Source of the DNA: Onchocerca volvulus
Lineage: Eukaryota; Nematoda; Chromadorea; Rhabditida; Onchocercidae
Reading direction: 5' to 3'
NCBI GenBank assembly: GCA_000499405.2
Contig: HG738137.1
Location: forward strand, 11,654,121 to 11,718,120
Length of the DNA: 64,000 bases
Under the pieces are notes generated by a model, which was not told the DNA's origin, did no database searches, and was given only the letters and a program-made list of their open reading frames with translations. The position numbers were made by a program, and so were the translations under genes. Positions 1 to 13,600 of the stretch are shown here, piece after piece. Every line of letters starts with the position of its first letter. The stretch's first letter is position 1.

Positions 1-2162
1 TTACGGGACGTTCAGGAATCATTCAGAAAAGTTTGTTGTTTGTAAAAAATTTTCCCTTAATTTCAAATATTTGAATTGATGTCACTTTCGGAGATTTGTG
101 AAAATTTTATGAAAGAATTATTTTGTTAACATATTATGCCTATATAAACAGAAAAGTTTTTTTTTTTTTTTTTTTTTTTTTGCACAAATTCGTCTGTTAT
201 TTTGTGTTGTCAATTCTTGACACAACAAATCTTACCAAATATTAGCAGAAGTACGGATGTAAACATCTGAATTCAAGATTAGAATCCGAATTTTAGATTA
301 ATTAGGTAAATGATTAGAATCCGATTTCTGTGCAAATTAATGAAATTTTGAAGTTTGAGAGATTTGAATTTTCAACAATATCAATTATGATTATTTAATT
401 CAGTTTTTGTGCATATTTTATGAGTATATTTGAAAATAATTTTAATTGCATAATTTCTTTTTTTTTTTCGCGCATTTGGAAATTTCAACACTTATTGGAA
501 ACCTTCAATTAGGATTTTTATGAGATTTTCTATTGAAGAAATATTGAATTATTAAAGTGCTGCTTTAGCAGTAATATTTTTTCTTCTTTTTTTTTTTGAT
601 GTATAGTTCAAGAAATATAAAAAAAGAAAAGAATATGAATATTCACTGCAAATGTGCTAGGAAAGGCCAAGAATGATGGAAATGAGCCTAGTCTTCGCAA
701 TTATTTCTGTCTCACTCAGCGAATTTCCTCATGTTATCACATTTCCTCTTCTATTGCTTCCGTCAAATTTTATATTGAAAAAAAGTTTTTGTCCATATAA
801 AAAAATCAAAGATATTTTATTTGCGATAAATAAAAGTATTATTAAGCCTGGCCTGATCATTAGCAATAATATTATTTGCCATAAAGAAAAGGTCCACAAA
901 AAAAAAAGAGGAATGCTAGGGTTTTGTTCCCAGTTTGTTATTAATTACTTCATAATATTATAGTTTCGAATCTTTTATTAATTGGATAATTGACATCTGA
1001 ACTAAGCAATTCCAAAAATAACCAAAAAATTGCATTTTTGAACATTTTCCTTCGTGGCATTATATTGCATGTCAATTTTTTGAATTGTTTTGCAAAAATG
1101 TAAGAAAATATTTCCATTTGGTAGCAAAAAGACAAGAAAAATGAAATAATGCCAGTTTCCATTTTCAATATAATATATGATTGATTTGTGAATGTCAAAA
1201 AGGAATTGCAATGTTAGCTCTTTGAATTTTTGAAAGGAATTTCATTTTTTTACTTTTGAAAATTATCAAACTTACTGTGAAAAATTATTGAAAAATTATT
1301 GAATTTGTGTTTTTGAAAATTATTAAACTCACTTTTTTTTTTTTTTTGGAAAAAAACTATAGGAAATTATTAAACATGTTGCAATTATTTATTCATGATT
1401 TGTGTGTTTTTTTTTTCTTTGTTAATAAGGCCATTAATTGAACGATTTCTCAGTAATTTTGGAAATTTGATCCCAATCTTTATTTATTGATCATTCTTAA
1501 CTTTTAATTACATGATCATAAATTTGACCATGAAATTTATTGTGCCATAAATGTGGTTTTTTCTTTTTCATATAAAGATCATTCAGTTAAACTTTTTGGT
1601 CAATTCATTTTGGTCGTATATTTTTGTCTTTAAAATAAACAATAATAAACAACATACCTGATCGCTATTAGCTTCATTCCTTATTTAAATTTTGTTTTTA
1701 TTGATATTTATTGTAAATTTTGTTATTATTAATGCATCTAAGCTTTTTCATCATTTTTCAACAATTTTTATATCGCAAAAATTATATTGTGCCAAATAAA
1801 TGTGAAATAATTCGGAAACTAAGTTTAATGGTTTTTTTTTCTTTTAAACTAATTTACTTCTTAATATTTCTATATTTAAATTTTAAGCCTTATATTTAGA
1901 AGCTTAATTGCTCCGCTCTTAAGAGCGAAAGCATCAGTACGAAGAGAAATAATAAAACACTTTATTCATTAAGTTGTTTTCCCTAGTTAAACAACTTAAT
2001 AAAGTTTTTCCTGATTATCCTAAAAATCATCCTAATTCCAAATGATTCCTATTATCCAACTTCTTCTGTCGCATAAATCGAAAAATGATTCCATAATGAA
2101 TCGATATTAATATGTCTATAATATGACTTGAATATTTTTATTATTATAGTTATTTGTTATTT

Positions 2163-2174
2163 TTATTATTATTG

Positions 2175-2239
<65 letters not shown>

Positions 2240-2260
2240 GCTATCATTATTATCAATCAT
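2163..2260. repeat. ATT trinucleotide microsatellite
   Basis: More than 25 nearly uninterrupted ATT units, grading into ATC/ATT at the right end. Noncoding, upstream of unc-13. Confidence 0.95.
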
Positions 2261-5200
2261 ATTCAACAAAGCGAAAGATATGCTAAGAGATAATATTCAT
2301 ACTTTTTCTTAACGCAATTCGCAACTCTTATAATTCATCAATAATTTTTTTGGCTCAAATTATATTTCACTTTCTATTCTTCATCAATATATGTTATTTG
2401 ATATTTCGAGACTGTTTATTTGTTACTAAAATGCCATTCGCATATTATTCAACGAATGAAATAATTAACGAATAAAATAAAAATGGATGGTAGAATTATT
2501 AGCTAAGAAGGCAATGCGAAAAATAAATGAATAATGATAACATTTTGGAAAGCTCTTATTATTTTTAATTGGCACCTATTTAGTCGAGAATAACTTCAGC
2601 TTAAAGATTTATCGCTGACATAAGTTTGGATAAGCATCTGTTTAGGTCGAGAATGGCTTCAATTCGAAGTTTTATCGCTATTTTCAATTTTTCTACAAAT
2701 AGCAACTATTCTGTCTTATAATTTTTTGTTTTGAAATTTATATTATAGTAGAAAAACAAAAGAACGAATTCATTCTTTCGATGAAATATTGTAATTTGAT
2801 GAAAAAATATCTTGCATAATTAATTTATATAATTTTCCTTTCATCTTTCTTCTAGATCTATCTTCATTTTCATTTGCATACTAGTCTTTTTAAACATTCA
2901 AAAGAATAAATAACGAAAGAAATATTTTCAAAAAGTTTTCCTATTTTTTTTCATTTTACTTTAGTTTAACAATTAATTTTTTTTTTTTCGATTTTAAATA
3001 AAAAACAAAAATGCCACTAATAAGTGGAAAGTGTAAAATTAGAACAAAAATTTCTTTTATTTCTGCTTATTTTTCTATTTCCAATTAGACAAAAGGAAAA
3101 GAGATGAAAAATGCAATGAATGTCATTTTCAATTTATATTTCAATGCAATATTATTGATCGCTATATTAGGTTACAAATATAGCAGTATTTAATTCTCAA
3201 TTTATTCTCTTAATAGAATATATTCATGCATAACTAATGCTTTTACATATCTTTAAATTCAAACATTTTAAATTAATTTTTCATTTCTTCAACTGCTTAT
3301 GTATTATTTTCTGTATTTTTAATCGTTAAGCTGAAAGACAAGCTTGTATATTAGCTTAAAGAAATGAAATAAGTTGCAATGTTGAGCAATTTAGGCCGGA
3401 TTCTTAATTTTTTTAAATTCAAATTTAAAATATCTCGATTATATGGTAAATTTAGCTAAATCATAATTATAATCAGAATTTTTCGAAAATTTTCAAAATT
3501 TTGTAATGAATACAAAATTAATTTTGTTCTCTGCATATTCATATTCTAATATTGTTTTAGTATGTCTTTTTTTAATTACTGTAATCTATGACTCATTTTT
3601 TTTATTCGTTATTTCTAATAATCTCTATTCTAAGTTTATAAAATTGTAAAATTGCAATTTGCGAATTGCAAGAAATATCAATTTTTGCTTGTTGCTTGGA
3701 AATTAGAAATTAACCATTTTTATTATAAAATAATTATATTATAGTAGCAATATAATCATGACATAACGCAATCATGAATAATTCAAATCATAATATAATT
3801 GTATTTTTCATAATTACAATTTAACATGATTGTGATCTTTTACATATAGTTATCAAATATTCGTTATTTTCTTCTCAATTATTGTTTTATTTTATTTTTT
3901 ATTTTTGGTAACTATAAATAATTTTTTTTTTGGTTCCATAATAAATAATTATAATGGTTTCATGGTAATATTTATGTATTTGTCCATAACCGGCTTATTT
4001 TTACAATGAATCAAATATTTTATTTTTATTTTTTGCAAATTACACCAGCAATAAGTTAAATGGAAGGTTATTCGTTTCTAAATTTCATAAAACTAATTTG
4101 AAATTAAAGAATGAATTTGCAAATAAACTTATTATGTGAAATTAATTTGAATAAGTTTAGCATAAATAAATTTATAATCATTTTTAAGCCCATTTTTCAA
4201 AACATATTATTCGATAAACACTAGACAGTTATTTAATTGTTTTTGCAGAAATGCTTATTTTAGCAAAAAAAAAAAAAAAGATTTTATTATAAAAATTTCT
4301 CGATTCTTATTTTTTCCAGACAGAGAAATGTAATAAAAGTTTTTTTTTTTTTTCATTTACGTTAAAATAGATAGTTATCCGAAATATCACTAGCACTATC
4401 CACCGGTAAGTTTTTTAATTTATTATTATTTAATTAAAGAATTGTTTCCGGAATCTTCCTCGAGAGTTTTGCCAAGTGATAAACTGATCATTCGATCATT
4501 TCGTTTTACACACTACTTATTCTGAAAAATTTCTTCTCCCAATCAGAATTTTTGTTTGTTCCGTTGATTATGATTGTTCGGACAGATTTCATGATCTTAA
4601 ACTAATGATCCTAATTCTAGTTTGTTTACTAGATTTCAATTCTAGCACAATTTAGAACCTATTAATCTCACGATAACCAGAGATTATTCGCTATTTATCA
4701 GCCATAGCAACAATTTACAACATATTAACATAGTACAAAGGTCAAAAACTTTGTTGCAAAAATCGAGATATTTCAACATTACAAAGATTCTTTGATTATA
4801 TCTAGAATTTATAAAAATATTTCAATTTTTTCCCGCAACAAAATGTCATTTTTACTTATTTTTTTATTCATCTTTCCAACAAAACAATAAAAAATGTAAT
4901 TCTTCTATTTATCTGTTAGTTTAGCACAAATTTTTTTATTTGATAATTTAAAATTAACCAAAAAACCATTAATTAAACGATGCTAAAATTAGTGAACACC
5001 AGATATAACTGCAATTGATTAAATTGAAAAAAAGAAAAAGAAAAAGAAAAAATTCCCTTTTCTTTTTTTTTTTGAAAAATTTTCTAATACTGCTAAAAGT
5101 GATATAAAACTATTCAAGTTCATTTTTCTTTCTTTTTTCTCCTTTTTTTTTTCTTTTTTTTTGAATTATTAATATGAGCATTTCTTTGGCTCAATCATTT

Positions 5201-6357
5201 TTCATAAATTGCCAATGCGCAATCGATGTTTGAAAAGGTTGCAAAAATGTTTTTCTTTTTTGTTTTTTTTTTTTTTTTTTTTCTTTTTTGTCTTTTTCAC
5301 ATAGCATTCATGAAAAGATGATGTCAGAAATATAAAATGAAACTAAAAGTCTAAAATTTTGACAAAAAAAAAAAAATTTTATCACGAAATATTTCAATTT
5401 ATAATTACTTTCTTAGATATTTTCACAATTTTTCATTTTTATTTTTTTTTTTTTTTTTTTTTTTGCTTATAAATATTTCTTGTCATTTAAATTTGAAAAT
5501 ATGCATATTATAGATTTATATGTAATTATAATGATTATCTAAGTTAATCATAATACATCATATTTTTGATGGCTACATTCATATCATACACAAACACATC
5601 AAAAATATACGAAATATTGATTTATTGATTGGCTAATTAATTACAAGAATTGAAGTAGCACCTTTTGCTCCTTTTTTTTTTAATTATACTTTCATCGAGA
5701 AATGCTAAAATGATTTCGCTGTCGATGAATGCTTATGAATAGAAAATTAAACTTTTCTATTCTTTTCTCAAAAAAATTCTTCTTTCGCTTTTTTTTCTAT
5801 ACTTTTATTTTATTTTTTATTTTTCTGTCTGAAAGAACTTACTGAATGATATGAAAATTATTCATACATTTAGCAAAAAGAAATTTCACATTTCATTGAC
5901 AATTTTATTGATTTTTTTTTTTAAATTTATTTTCTCTCATTCTATTTACTAATATAATAGAGCCATATTAGAGGAATATTTCAGCATATTTTCAAGAATG
6001 TAAACTAAAACTTTGAATCTCTCACTAAAGCACTCTTCAAATCAGATTTTAGATAGCTAGAATGGTCGAAGTTTGAATAATTCAACGGGAAAACCAAAAA
6101 AAATAACAACAAATTATAATACTAGCTAAAATGTGTTTTGTGTTTATTGACAACTTTTTTTGCAAAAAAAAAAAAAAAAAAAAGAAAAAAACATAGAAAT
6201 AAATGAAATATGAATCAATAAGAAATTTTATTGATTGATTTGTTTATTTAATTCTATTTATTTATTTTTACTTAGGCAAACATACTAGAAGAATATTTCA
6301 ACAATTGATTTGTTTATTTAGGCAAAAATCATAGGACTGGAACATTTCGACAATTTT

Positions 6358-6490
6358 TAAGCATTTATTCTATTTTTGAATTATGTTCAAATTAAAAGTT
6401 CATAATGTCATCAATATTTTAATTTTTCAAAATTTCAGTTTATCGTTATTTTATTAGAACTTAAAATATGATTTAACTTTCAGCTTACAC
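6358..6490. repeat. Dispersed repeat, copy 1 of a diverged pair
   Basis: Matches 7016-7146 in the same orientation: both contain a tattttTGAATTATGTTCAAATTA-like core, then a 'tcataatg' step, a 'tttcagtt' step and 'ttagaactta'. The copies differ by scattered substitutions and small indels. No coding potential seen. Confidence 0.7.
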
Positions 6491-7015
6491 AACGAAATAT
6501 ATATAGAAGAAATATTTCATCTTTATAGTTGAAAATAAATACAATCTTTGCAATCAGTTTTTAAAAACTATTTTAAATTTTTCAAAGTATTTCACATTTT
6601 CGCATAAATTTTCTTGCATTCGCAATATGGCGAAGAATTCGCAAATGTTTAATTCTCAAAAGATTTACCGTAAAAAATTTGAATGATTTAAATAATGGTA
6701 GCTACTTTTTGTTGTGAAAATTTCTCGCATTAAATTTGTAATTTTGTTTTTGTATCATTAAAATTGATGATGGTAATGTGAATTGGAAATTGTTAGAGAA
6801 TAAGTTCCGGGATGAAATGATACCTCTGGGTATTGCCTCATTAAAATTTTGTCACTTTTTGAAAGTTTTTTTGATAGGATTAATAAAAAAACACCGAAAA
6901 AAAAGCAATTTGATAGAAAAATCACATTTAAACTACTTGATATTCCCAAATTTTGCAATGAATAAAGACAAGTAATTGTTGAAAAATATGTAGAATTGAA
7001 ATATTTAAACAAATT

Positions 7016-7146
7016 TTCAACTATTCCATTTTTGAATTATGTTCAAATTAGAATTTCATAATGCCATTGATTTTTCAATTTTTCAATTTTTCAGTTCATT
7101 ATTGATTTCATTAGAACTTATGATGTGATTTAATTTTCGACTTATA
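7016..7146. repeat. Dispersed repeat, copy 2 of a diverged pair
   Basis: Second copy of the element at 6358-6490, about 650 bases downstream in the same orientation. Confidence 0.7.
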
Positions 7147-9199
7147 TTACTGTAATTTTATAATTTTAATTTCATACAAATTAATTTCTGCACTTCATTT
7201 GTTTTGTAAATTGTCATTTTCATTTATCTCCAGTTTTCGTAAAATACATTCGTTCAAAAAATTTCTCCAACATTATTTCTTTCGTCCAGAATTCAATCTT
7301 AAATATTCGATTTCATCGATTCATTCAGGAAAAGGACCCGGAAATCTTATAAATCCTGGAAAATCAATAATGTAGTACAACTTTAACCGGAATTAACCAT
7401 AGATAAATATAAATTCAAAATAATCCGAAATTGAGCCTTATTCAATACGAAATGTTAATCCCACGGACGTGACAATCACTTTATTCCATTTTTTTCTTTT
7501 TTTTTTGTGAATAAAATTATTTCAATTTTAATTCGACTTTAAACTGAACATAAATAATAAGTCGTCTTGTCTTGTTTACTGAAAGCTTTTAATAATTCCT
7601 ACAATATTAGTTCTATTAAAAACCAAAAAAAGTTAAACCGTTTTAAAAGTTCATATTCATTGCTTCTCATGCAAAATACTGCATATTTGGCAGTTTTTAC
7701 GCAATTTTCATTTATACTTGCATAATTCTATTTAAAATTTGTAGCAATCGTTTGTCAAGTTGGTAATTCAATAACTAAATTCAATAACTAAATTCCAAGC
7801 ACTAAATTATAATTAATTATCGGAATTCATTGTTAACCTATTGATTATTCTTCAATCTTTCGCCAATATTCATAAATAAATTAAAATTTTTACATTTGGA
7901 TGACAACTTGGAAAAGTTTTTATGTGGATGACAATTTGAGAAGTACCAATTTGAGAAAGAGTTTGCATATTTTTATTCATTTGTTACATGTTTTATATAA
8001 ATGTTTAATATGGTAAATATTGAATAAATATATCAATTTTTTCAATCATTGATGTCAGATTGCTTTACGACAAATTTTTTATTGTTAAAAATTAAAAAAT
8101 AAATTGGAAATATTTTACTGAAAAAAAAAAAAATTAGTAGCCGATTATCATCAAATAATTTAAACATTAACATTTCCTATGAGAAAAACAATAACAGAAA
8201 TCTGTAATCCGGTTCTTGCAAGAACAAACCTGTTTTAGCTCCATTTTTCTTGAATTCGTTTGATAATTTAAATGATAGTTGATTAAAATAATAAAAAAAA
8301 CGAAAAAAATCTTTGATGATATCGATAATATGTTCGCAAAATTGAAATATGAAATCGTAGATCAAATTTAATTTTTAAAACATATTAAATTGATTAAGTT
8401 ATTTAGCTGATCGTAAATTATTCAAATAATTTGTTTAATTTTTGTTACGTAACAAAAGTTATTAAAAAATTTTAAAATTCGAAAAAAAATTATAAATAAA
8501 TAAATTATAAATAAAATTATAAATAATTATAAATAAGATTACAGAAAAATTATAAATAAATTAATTAAAATAAATAAACCAATAAATAAACAAGTACATA
8601 ATATATGCATATTATATTGATTAAATTAAAATTGATTAAAGTTTGATTTAATAATTTTGATTAAGTCCTTGAAAGTTTGATTTTTTAGTTCGTTTAAAAT
8701 TAATTTTAAACAAAATAATTTATCTTAAATTATCAAAGTTTCATAGAATTCAAAAAGGACATGCACTTTTTTTTTTTTTTTTTTTTATTTTGTATGCTTC
8801 AAATGAATTGAAATGAAAGAAAAGGACAAACTGAGAGAGAGAATAATTGATAGATGATGATAGGATGAAAATGCTCTCAAAATTAAGAGATTTTGCTTGA
8901 AATGGGCTTGAATAGAGGGAAAATCGAAATGATGTCTTGAATATGTGTAGAATATTTGCATAAAATTTGAAAGCTAAAGGAAATCGACTATCAAAGTTTT
9001 TTTTCTTTTTTATTTGTTTGTTTGTTTTTTCTTTAAGTAGAAAAAAAAAAAATTTTAAATAATTTATAAAGCCTATAAAATTCTAAACTTTCGTCTCAGA
9101 TAACTGATTTAATGGAAAAAAAGGAAAAGTTTAGTTAGTAAGGAAGAGTAGGCAAAAGTATTTGTTTAGTAGCAAATTACCTAATCTAACTACCTTTCT

Positions 9200-9645
9200 C
9201 GACATGCTTAGTTTGCATGCTATCGAGACTAGCTTGCATGTTTGCAATTTTTTTTCTCTCTCTCTTTCTCTCTCTCTATCTAGCTTATTTTGCATGTTTG
9301 CTTGCCATTTAGGCTTATTTTGCATGTTTGTTTGCTATCTATCTAGACTTGGCTAGCTAGGCCAGTTAGAGAAGCCAACTAAACTAAACTATTGACTATA
9401 ATTCATTCACATCTATTACATTCTTTGCTTTCCTAGTAGTTAAAAAAAAAAAAAAAAAAAAATGAAAAAAATAAAGAAAGATTGTTTTCGATAGATTTAT
9501 ATACATATTTTTTAATAATGACTCATCAATAACACACACCCATACACATGCATGCTTGCATGCACATATACATCATGCACATGCACAACATGCACATGCA
9601 TACATGCATAATATATTTAGACATGCTTTTTGCATGCTTGCATTT
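9200..9645. repeat. GCATG-rich, CT-repeat-containing patch
   Basis: Contains a pyrimidine repeat (about 9250-9285) and many GCATG or ATGCAT words, densest at 9535-9645, where alternating purine-pyrimidine sequence of CATGCA/ACACAC type dominates. About 1 kb upstream of the unc-13 start. Function unknown; could form Z-DNA or hairpins, or simply be a decayed repeat. Confidence 0.6.
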
Positions 9646-9657
9646 TGAAAAGCTTAA

Positions 9658-9814
9658 CTACAGATCGAAAATCCATCTTTTTGCATCATCCATCTGATAT
9701 GTGTCGTACATACTCTCGATTTTCATTCTCGAGAATGCTCCCGTCACATCATATTTGCCATCAGCCGTTCCTCCTTCAACTGCAATCTCTCCGCACTTTT
9801 CAACATTTCCTAAT
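9658..9814 (-). CDS. Putative terminal coding exon or small gene, unknown family
   Basis: On the - strand a frame ends in TAG at 9660-9658 and reads back through a protein rich in Gly, Glu, Asp, Met, Val and Ala, ending KRWIFDL. This is unlike the Phe/Leu/Ile/Lys chance frames around it, and G+C is clearly higher than in its surroundings. A TTTCCTTACAG acceptor sits just before 9814 on that strand; alternatively the frame extends unspliced to an ATG at 9855 (65 codons). I recognise no family. No partner exon was found at higher coordinates before unc-13. The same block is also bounded by acceptor- and donor-like sites on the + strand, so it may instead be a + strand noncoding exon or a decayed gene piece. 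Confidence 0.35.
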
Positions 9815-9889
9815 CTGTAAGGAAACATTTCATTTTGCTTTTTTCTGACTTCCATTTGTCTCTTTTTTTTTTTCTTTTTTAGTTATCAG

Positions 9890-10080
9890 TATTATCATTA
9901 TCATTATTAATATTATTATTATCACTACCATTATTATTATTACTGTCATTATTAGCATTATCATTTTCATTATCATTTCTTGTTATTACTATTTATTTAT
10001 TTATTTACTTATTTATTTGTTTGTTATTATTGGTATTATTATTATTATTTTTATTATTATTTTCATTTTTATTATTAATT
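9890..10080. repeat. ATT/ATC/TTATC microsatellite
   Basis: Long imperfect run of ATT, ATC and TTAT units with a short TTATT section near 9990-10020. Similar tracts recur at 10510-10580 and 10676-10725, flanking unc-13 exon 1. Confidence 0.9.
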
Positions 10081-10607
10081 CCAAATTAAATTATAAACAT
10101 TTCAAGATTTGTAGTATACTTATCAATTTTGTTCGTAATCTTGTCAATTTTACTAATTACTTACGTAAATATCGGAAACTAAGTTATTATAAATGCTACA
10201 TTCAACATTTCTTTGACCTTTTACAAGATGAAGTTTGTATTTAGAAGTTACTTCATCATTAATTTATTGTTTTATCATTGTTATTAATTATCATTATCGT
10301 ATTATCATTTTCATTCTATTCGGGAATTCGCCATGACTAATCATTCATATTCATTCCATTATGAATATTTCGCTTAATTTTTTCATTTATTCAAAATGTC
10401 TGGAAATGATATCACATATTTTTCTTTTTCTTCTTTTTTCATTTAAAAAAAAAAAAGGCAGAAAAGTACTACTATTATAAGTTCATCAATATGATTAGGT
10501 GTTAGTACCATTATCATTATCATCGTTATTATCATTTCTATTGTCGTTATTCTTACTATTCGGTTGATATTATTGCTATTTTTCACTAAAATTGATGATG
10601 TTTACAG

Positions 10608-10644
10608 GATGTCATGAAAAAATTGCTTTAACGATCACATCAAC
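10608..10644 (+). promoter_or_regulatory. unc-13: unc-13 5' leader with two tiny uORFs
   Basis: A good 3' splice site (tttacag, ending 10607) lies 37 bases before the start codon. The leader would therefore begin at 10608, either spliced from an upstream noncoding exon or carrying a trans-spliced leader as is common in nematodes (inference). It contains two overlapping upstream frames: ATG at 10609 (two codons, stop 10615-10617) and ATG at 10614 (five codons, stop 10629-10631). Both terminate before the main ATG and could damp translation of the long isoform. Confidence 0.5.
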
Positions 10645-10666
10645 ATGTCGCTACTGTGCGTCACCA
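10645..10666 (+). CDS. unc-13: unc-13 exon 1 (long form start, C2A)
   Basis: Encodes MSLLCVT plus the first base of the next codon; donor gtaagt. The residues equal the Munc13-1 N-terminus as I recall it. The competing frame from 10592 is excluded because across the same junction it meets TAA at the start of exon 2. Confidence 0.85.
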
Positions 10667-13600
10667 GTAAGTACATCATCATCATTGTCATCAATATTAT
10701 TATCATTATTATTATTATTATCTTTGACAAATTGGAAGAATCATTTTCTATTAAAAAAGAAAACAATAACAATAACAAAATTTTGCAAAATTATCAATTA
10801 CTACTCATTTTCTAATGCCGAAAAAAGTTCCAGCTGATAAGATGATAATATTTAAATGACAAATATTGCAAAATTGCAATGATATATATATATATATATA
10901 TAATATATAGGTAGTAATGATAAATAATGATAGTGATGAGACTGAATAATAACGATATTAATGTAGTCAGAATGCCAAATGATAAGGATAATGATGATAA
11001 TAATAATGTCAGGATGTATGAAGAAATGATAAAAATGATAACAACAATAATAATATCAGAATGTCTGAGGAAATGGAAAAAAATACAAAACAAAGAAATA
11101 GTATTAATATAAAAGTGAACAATTACAACTGAAATATGAAATCATTAAATAATAAATTGAAATATTGAATTTTTCAGTAAGGAAGGCTCGACTTCAAGGA
11201 TCGCAAGGTTTGTAAACAACATTTATTATTTCCATCTTGTTATTAGTAATTAAGCTATCATTATGATCGTAAGTTTTTAATCATCTGTCTAAAATTTATT
11301 TTTTATATTTGAAATTTCGTTTAAATTTCTTGACAAAGTGTAAATCGAATTTTAAATTTGATTGAAAATTATTTTAGATTATTGTTTTTAACCATATGAT
11401 ATATTCATCATTTTTAATCGTAATTAATAATAATAATAATCTTTAAAGATCTTTAAATTCAATACTACTATTATTTTATCTTTTCTAAAAATAATTTTTT
11501 TTTTCGTTTTTATCATTGGAGCATTAATTCAAGATTTTTCGTATTTTAATAATATTATTTTCGGTATTGTTATGCAAGAGCAATAGGCAAGTTATAATTT
11601 TATCTCATTATTGAGTTCCGAGACATTCCGCGAGAATTTCCAGATGATAATTAAACTGGAAGAAGTATCGAGATAATTCCTCGTCATATTTCAGGAGATA
11701 TCTGATAGATAAGCCCCAATAATAATAATGATAATAATAATAATCTTAATTAATCCTAATTAAAATTTTCAAAAATGATAATTATCTTTCCTAGCTAGCA
11801 TGATAATTTTGATCGAACAATTATTTGTCGCTAAAGAAATCATTTTTCTTTTCTTTAAAAAATACAGTTACCATATTCTTTTTGAAATTATATTCTTGAA
11901 ATATAATACCAATTTAAGATTTATGAAATTTTCCATTTTTTTTCAATGAAATTCAACATCATCGTCATCAGTTGCACGCGATAGAAGCATGGAAAAGTGT
12001 AATTTTGCAAAAAATAAAGAATGAAATGAAATGTTTGACGAAGACTTTTCTTTCCAGCCAGGCTTGTCCTTTTAAAAAATTTGTCCTTCTGAAAGAAAAT
12101 AAAACTTATCGAGCAACAACTGCCAAGTTGCCATAATGTGTCATTCATCGGGTGAAAGAAATCATTTTTTAAGCAATCTAAAAATTTGTGCAATTTTGGT
12201 TAACTTGCAGGATATTCGAGGGATGGTGGGAAAGAAATTTCTTCTTGAAATATAAGTACAATTTAAAATTTATAAAATTAAAATTTTAGGCGTAACGATT
12301 TTTTTTTAATCAGGGCTTTTAGCATTGAAGCAATGAATATTTTCGAAATTAATACATAAAAAATCTATCCAGAATTTTCAATGATCTTTTTTTTCCGTGA
12401 AAAAATATAACATTTTCCAAGTATTTGAAGGAAAAATACATCATTACGTAAATGTATCTAAGATTTTTTTAATTTCTATGAAATTTATTTTCAAAATCAA
12501 AAAAGAAAAAGTGATAAAAGTAAAATTCGAACAAATTTTAATGCAAAATAGATTGAGCAAAGATAAAATAAGCAATATTTCTTTATCATATGTAAAATTT
12601 AAAAATTTTTAAGAATTTAAAATTAATGAGACTCTTTTTTTACCATTCAGCATGTTCGAAAATTTTTATTTTACATGCAATTTAAAATTTTTACATTCAT
12701 TATATTGAGAATTTTTGCATTTTTTGTAATTAAATCTTTGCACGCAATAATTAAAAATTAATAATAAAATTAATAATGACAAAAAAATTATTAATAATGA
12801 GAAATGTATGATGTAAGGGAAAAATATGACGAAATATCATTTCGTATATAAATTATTATTTATAGAAAATATCATTTCGAAGATAATCAATAATTTCATT
12901 CGGAAATTTTGTTTATAAATTTAAAATTTTTTGCATGCATTTAAATCAATTTGTAAATTATTTATCGGGAAAGTGTGTTTGAGATGAACTTTCATTTGAA
13001 TTTGTTTAAATTTGAAAAATAACAATGGTTCAAACTTTACAACTTTAAAGACTAGCTCTATTCAAGCATGAAGAAATACTTCGAACTTACACATTTATAT
13101 TTTTTAAGTAAAAATTATTTTGTTTTTCAAGTTTTTTCTTTTTTGGATAAATAATTAGTAAAATAATTACTATCCATTGTTGTTTATGCTTAAATCCCAC
13201 AAATTTTTCCCTTTTAATTATTGATAAATTAATTTCCTGTTATATTGATCAAATTCTTTTCTTATTGCTTTTACAATTTTCATTTCCTAATAATTCATTT
13301 CAACTAATTTTTTTTTTTTTTTCTAAATGAGCAAGAAAGACAAACAAACAAAAATAACTTAAGCAATTAATCAATTTAATCTTTGAGCAAAGTCATTTTA
13401 TCGTAATTTTCTAGCAAATCGTCTATTCATCCATTCATCCATCATGTTAAAATTTAATTTTGCATCTTTTTCTTCTCTTTTTTTACCTTTTTTGGTTTTA
13501 TTTTTCAGGGAAAATTTTAAATTTTAATTTTTAATAACTTTTTAAAATTTTAAATCGAAATAATTTAAATTATTCGTTTAATATCTTAAATTGAGCAAAA

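Larger units (their letters stand above)
1..10607. other. Upstream flank, low-complexity A+T-rich DNA
   Basis: No unc-13 exon recognised. The stretch holds poly-T runs (for example near 158-181, 5262-5282, 5442-5464, 8768-8786), an ATT microsatellite (2163-2260), a dispersed repeat pair (6358-6490 and 7016-7146), a GCATG-rich patch (9200-9645), a coding-like island (9658-9816), and ATT/ATC repeats (9890-10080). Open frames elsewhere here are short and composed of Phe, Leu, Ile, Lys and Asn, as expected by chance. Promoter and any 5' UTR exons of unc-13 should lie here but cannot be pinpointed. Confidence 0.6.

Noticed and set aside
673..963. 96-codon open frame on the + strand
   Set aside because: Composition of Phe, Leu, Ile, Lys and Asn only, no domain, no splice context; typical chance frame in A+T-rich DNA.
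10592..10837. 81-codon frame overlapping unc-13 exon 1
   Set aside because: Different frame from MSLLCVT; joined at the same donor it meets TAA at once, and its right half is intronic microsatellite.
11921..12193. 90-codon - strand frame in intron 2
   Set aside because: Phe/Lys/Leu-rich, no homology recognised; slight composition shift only.
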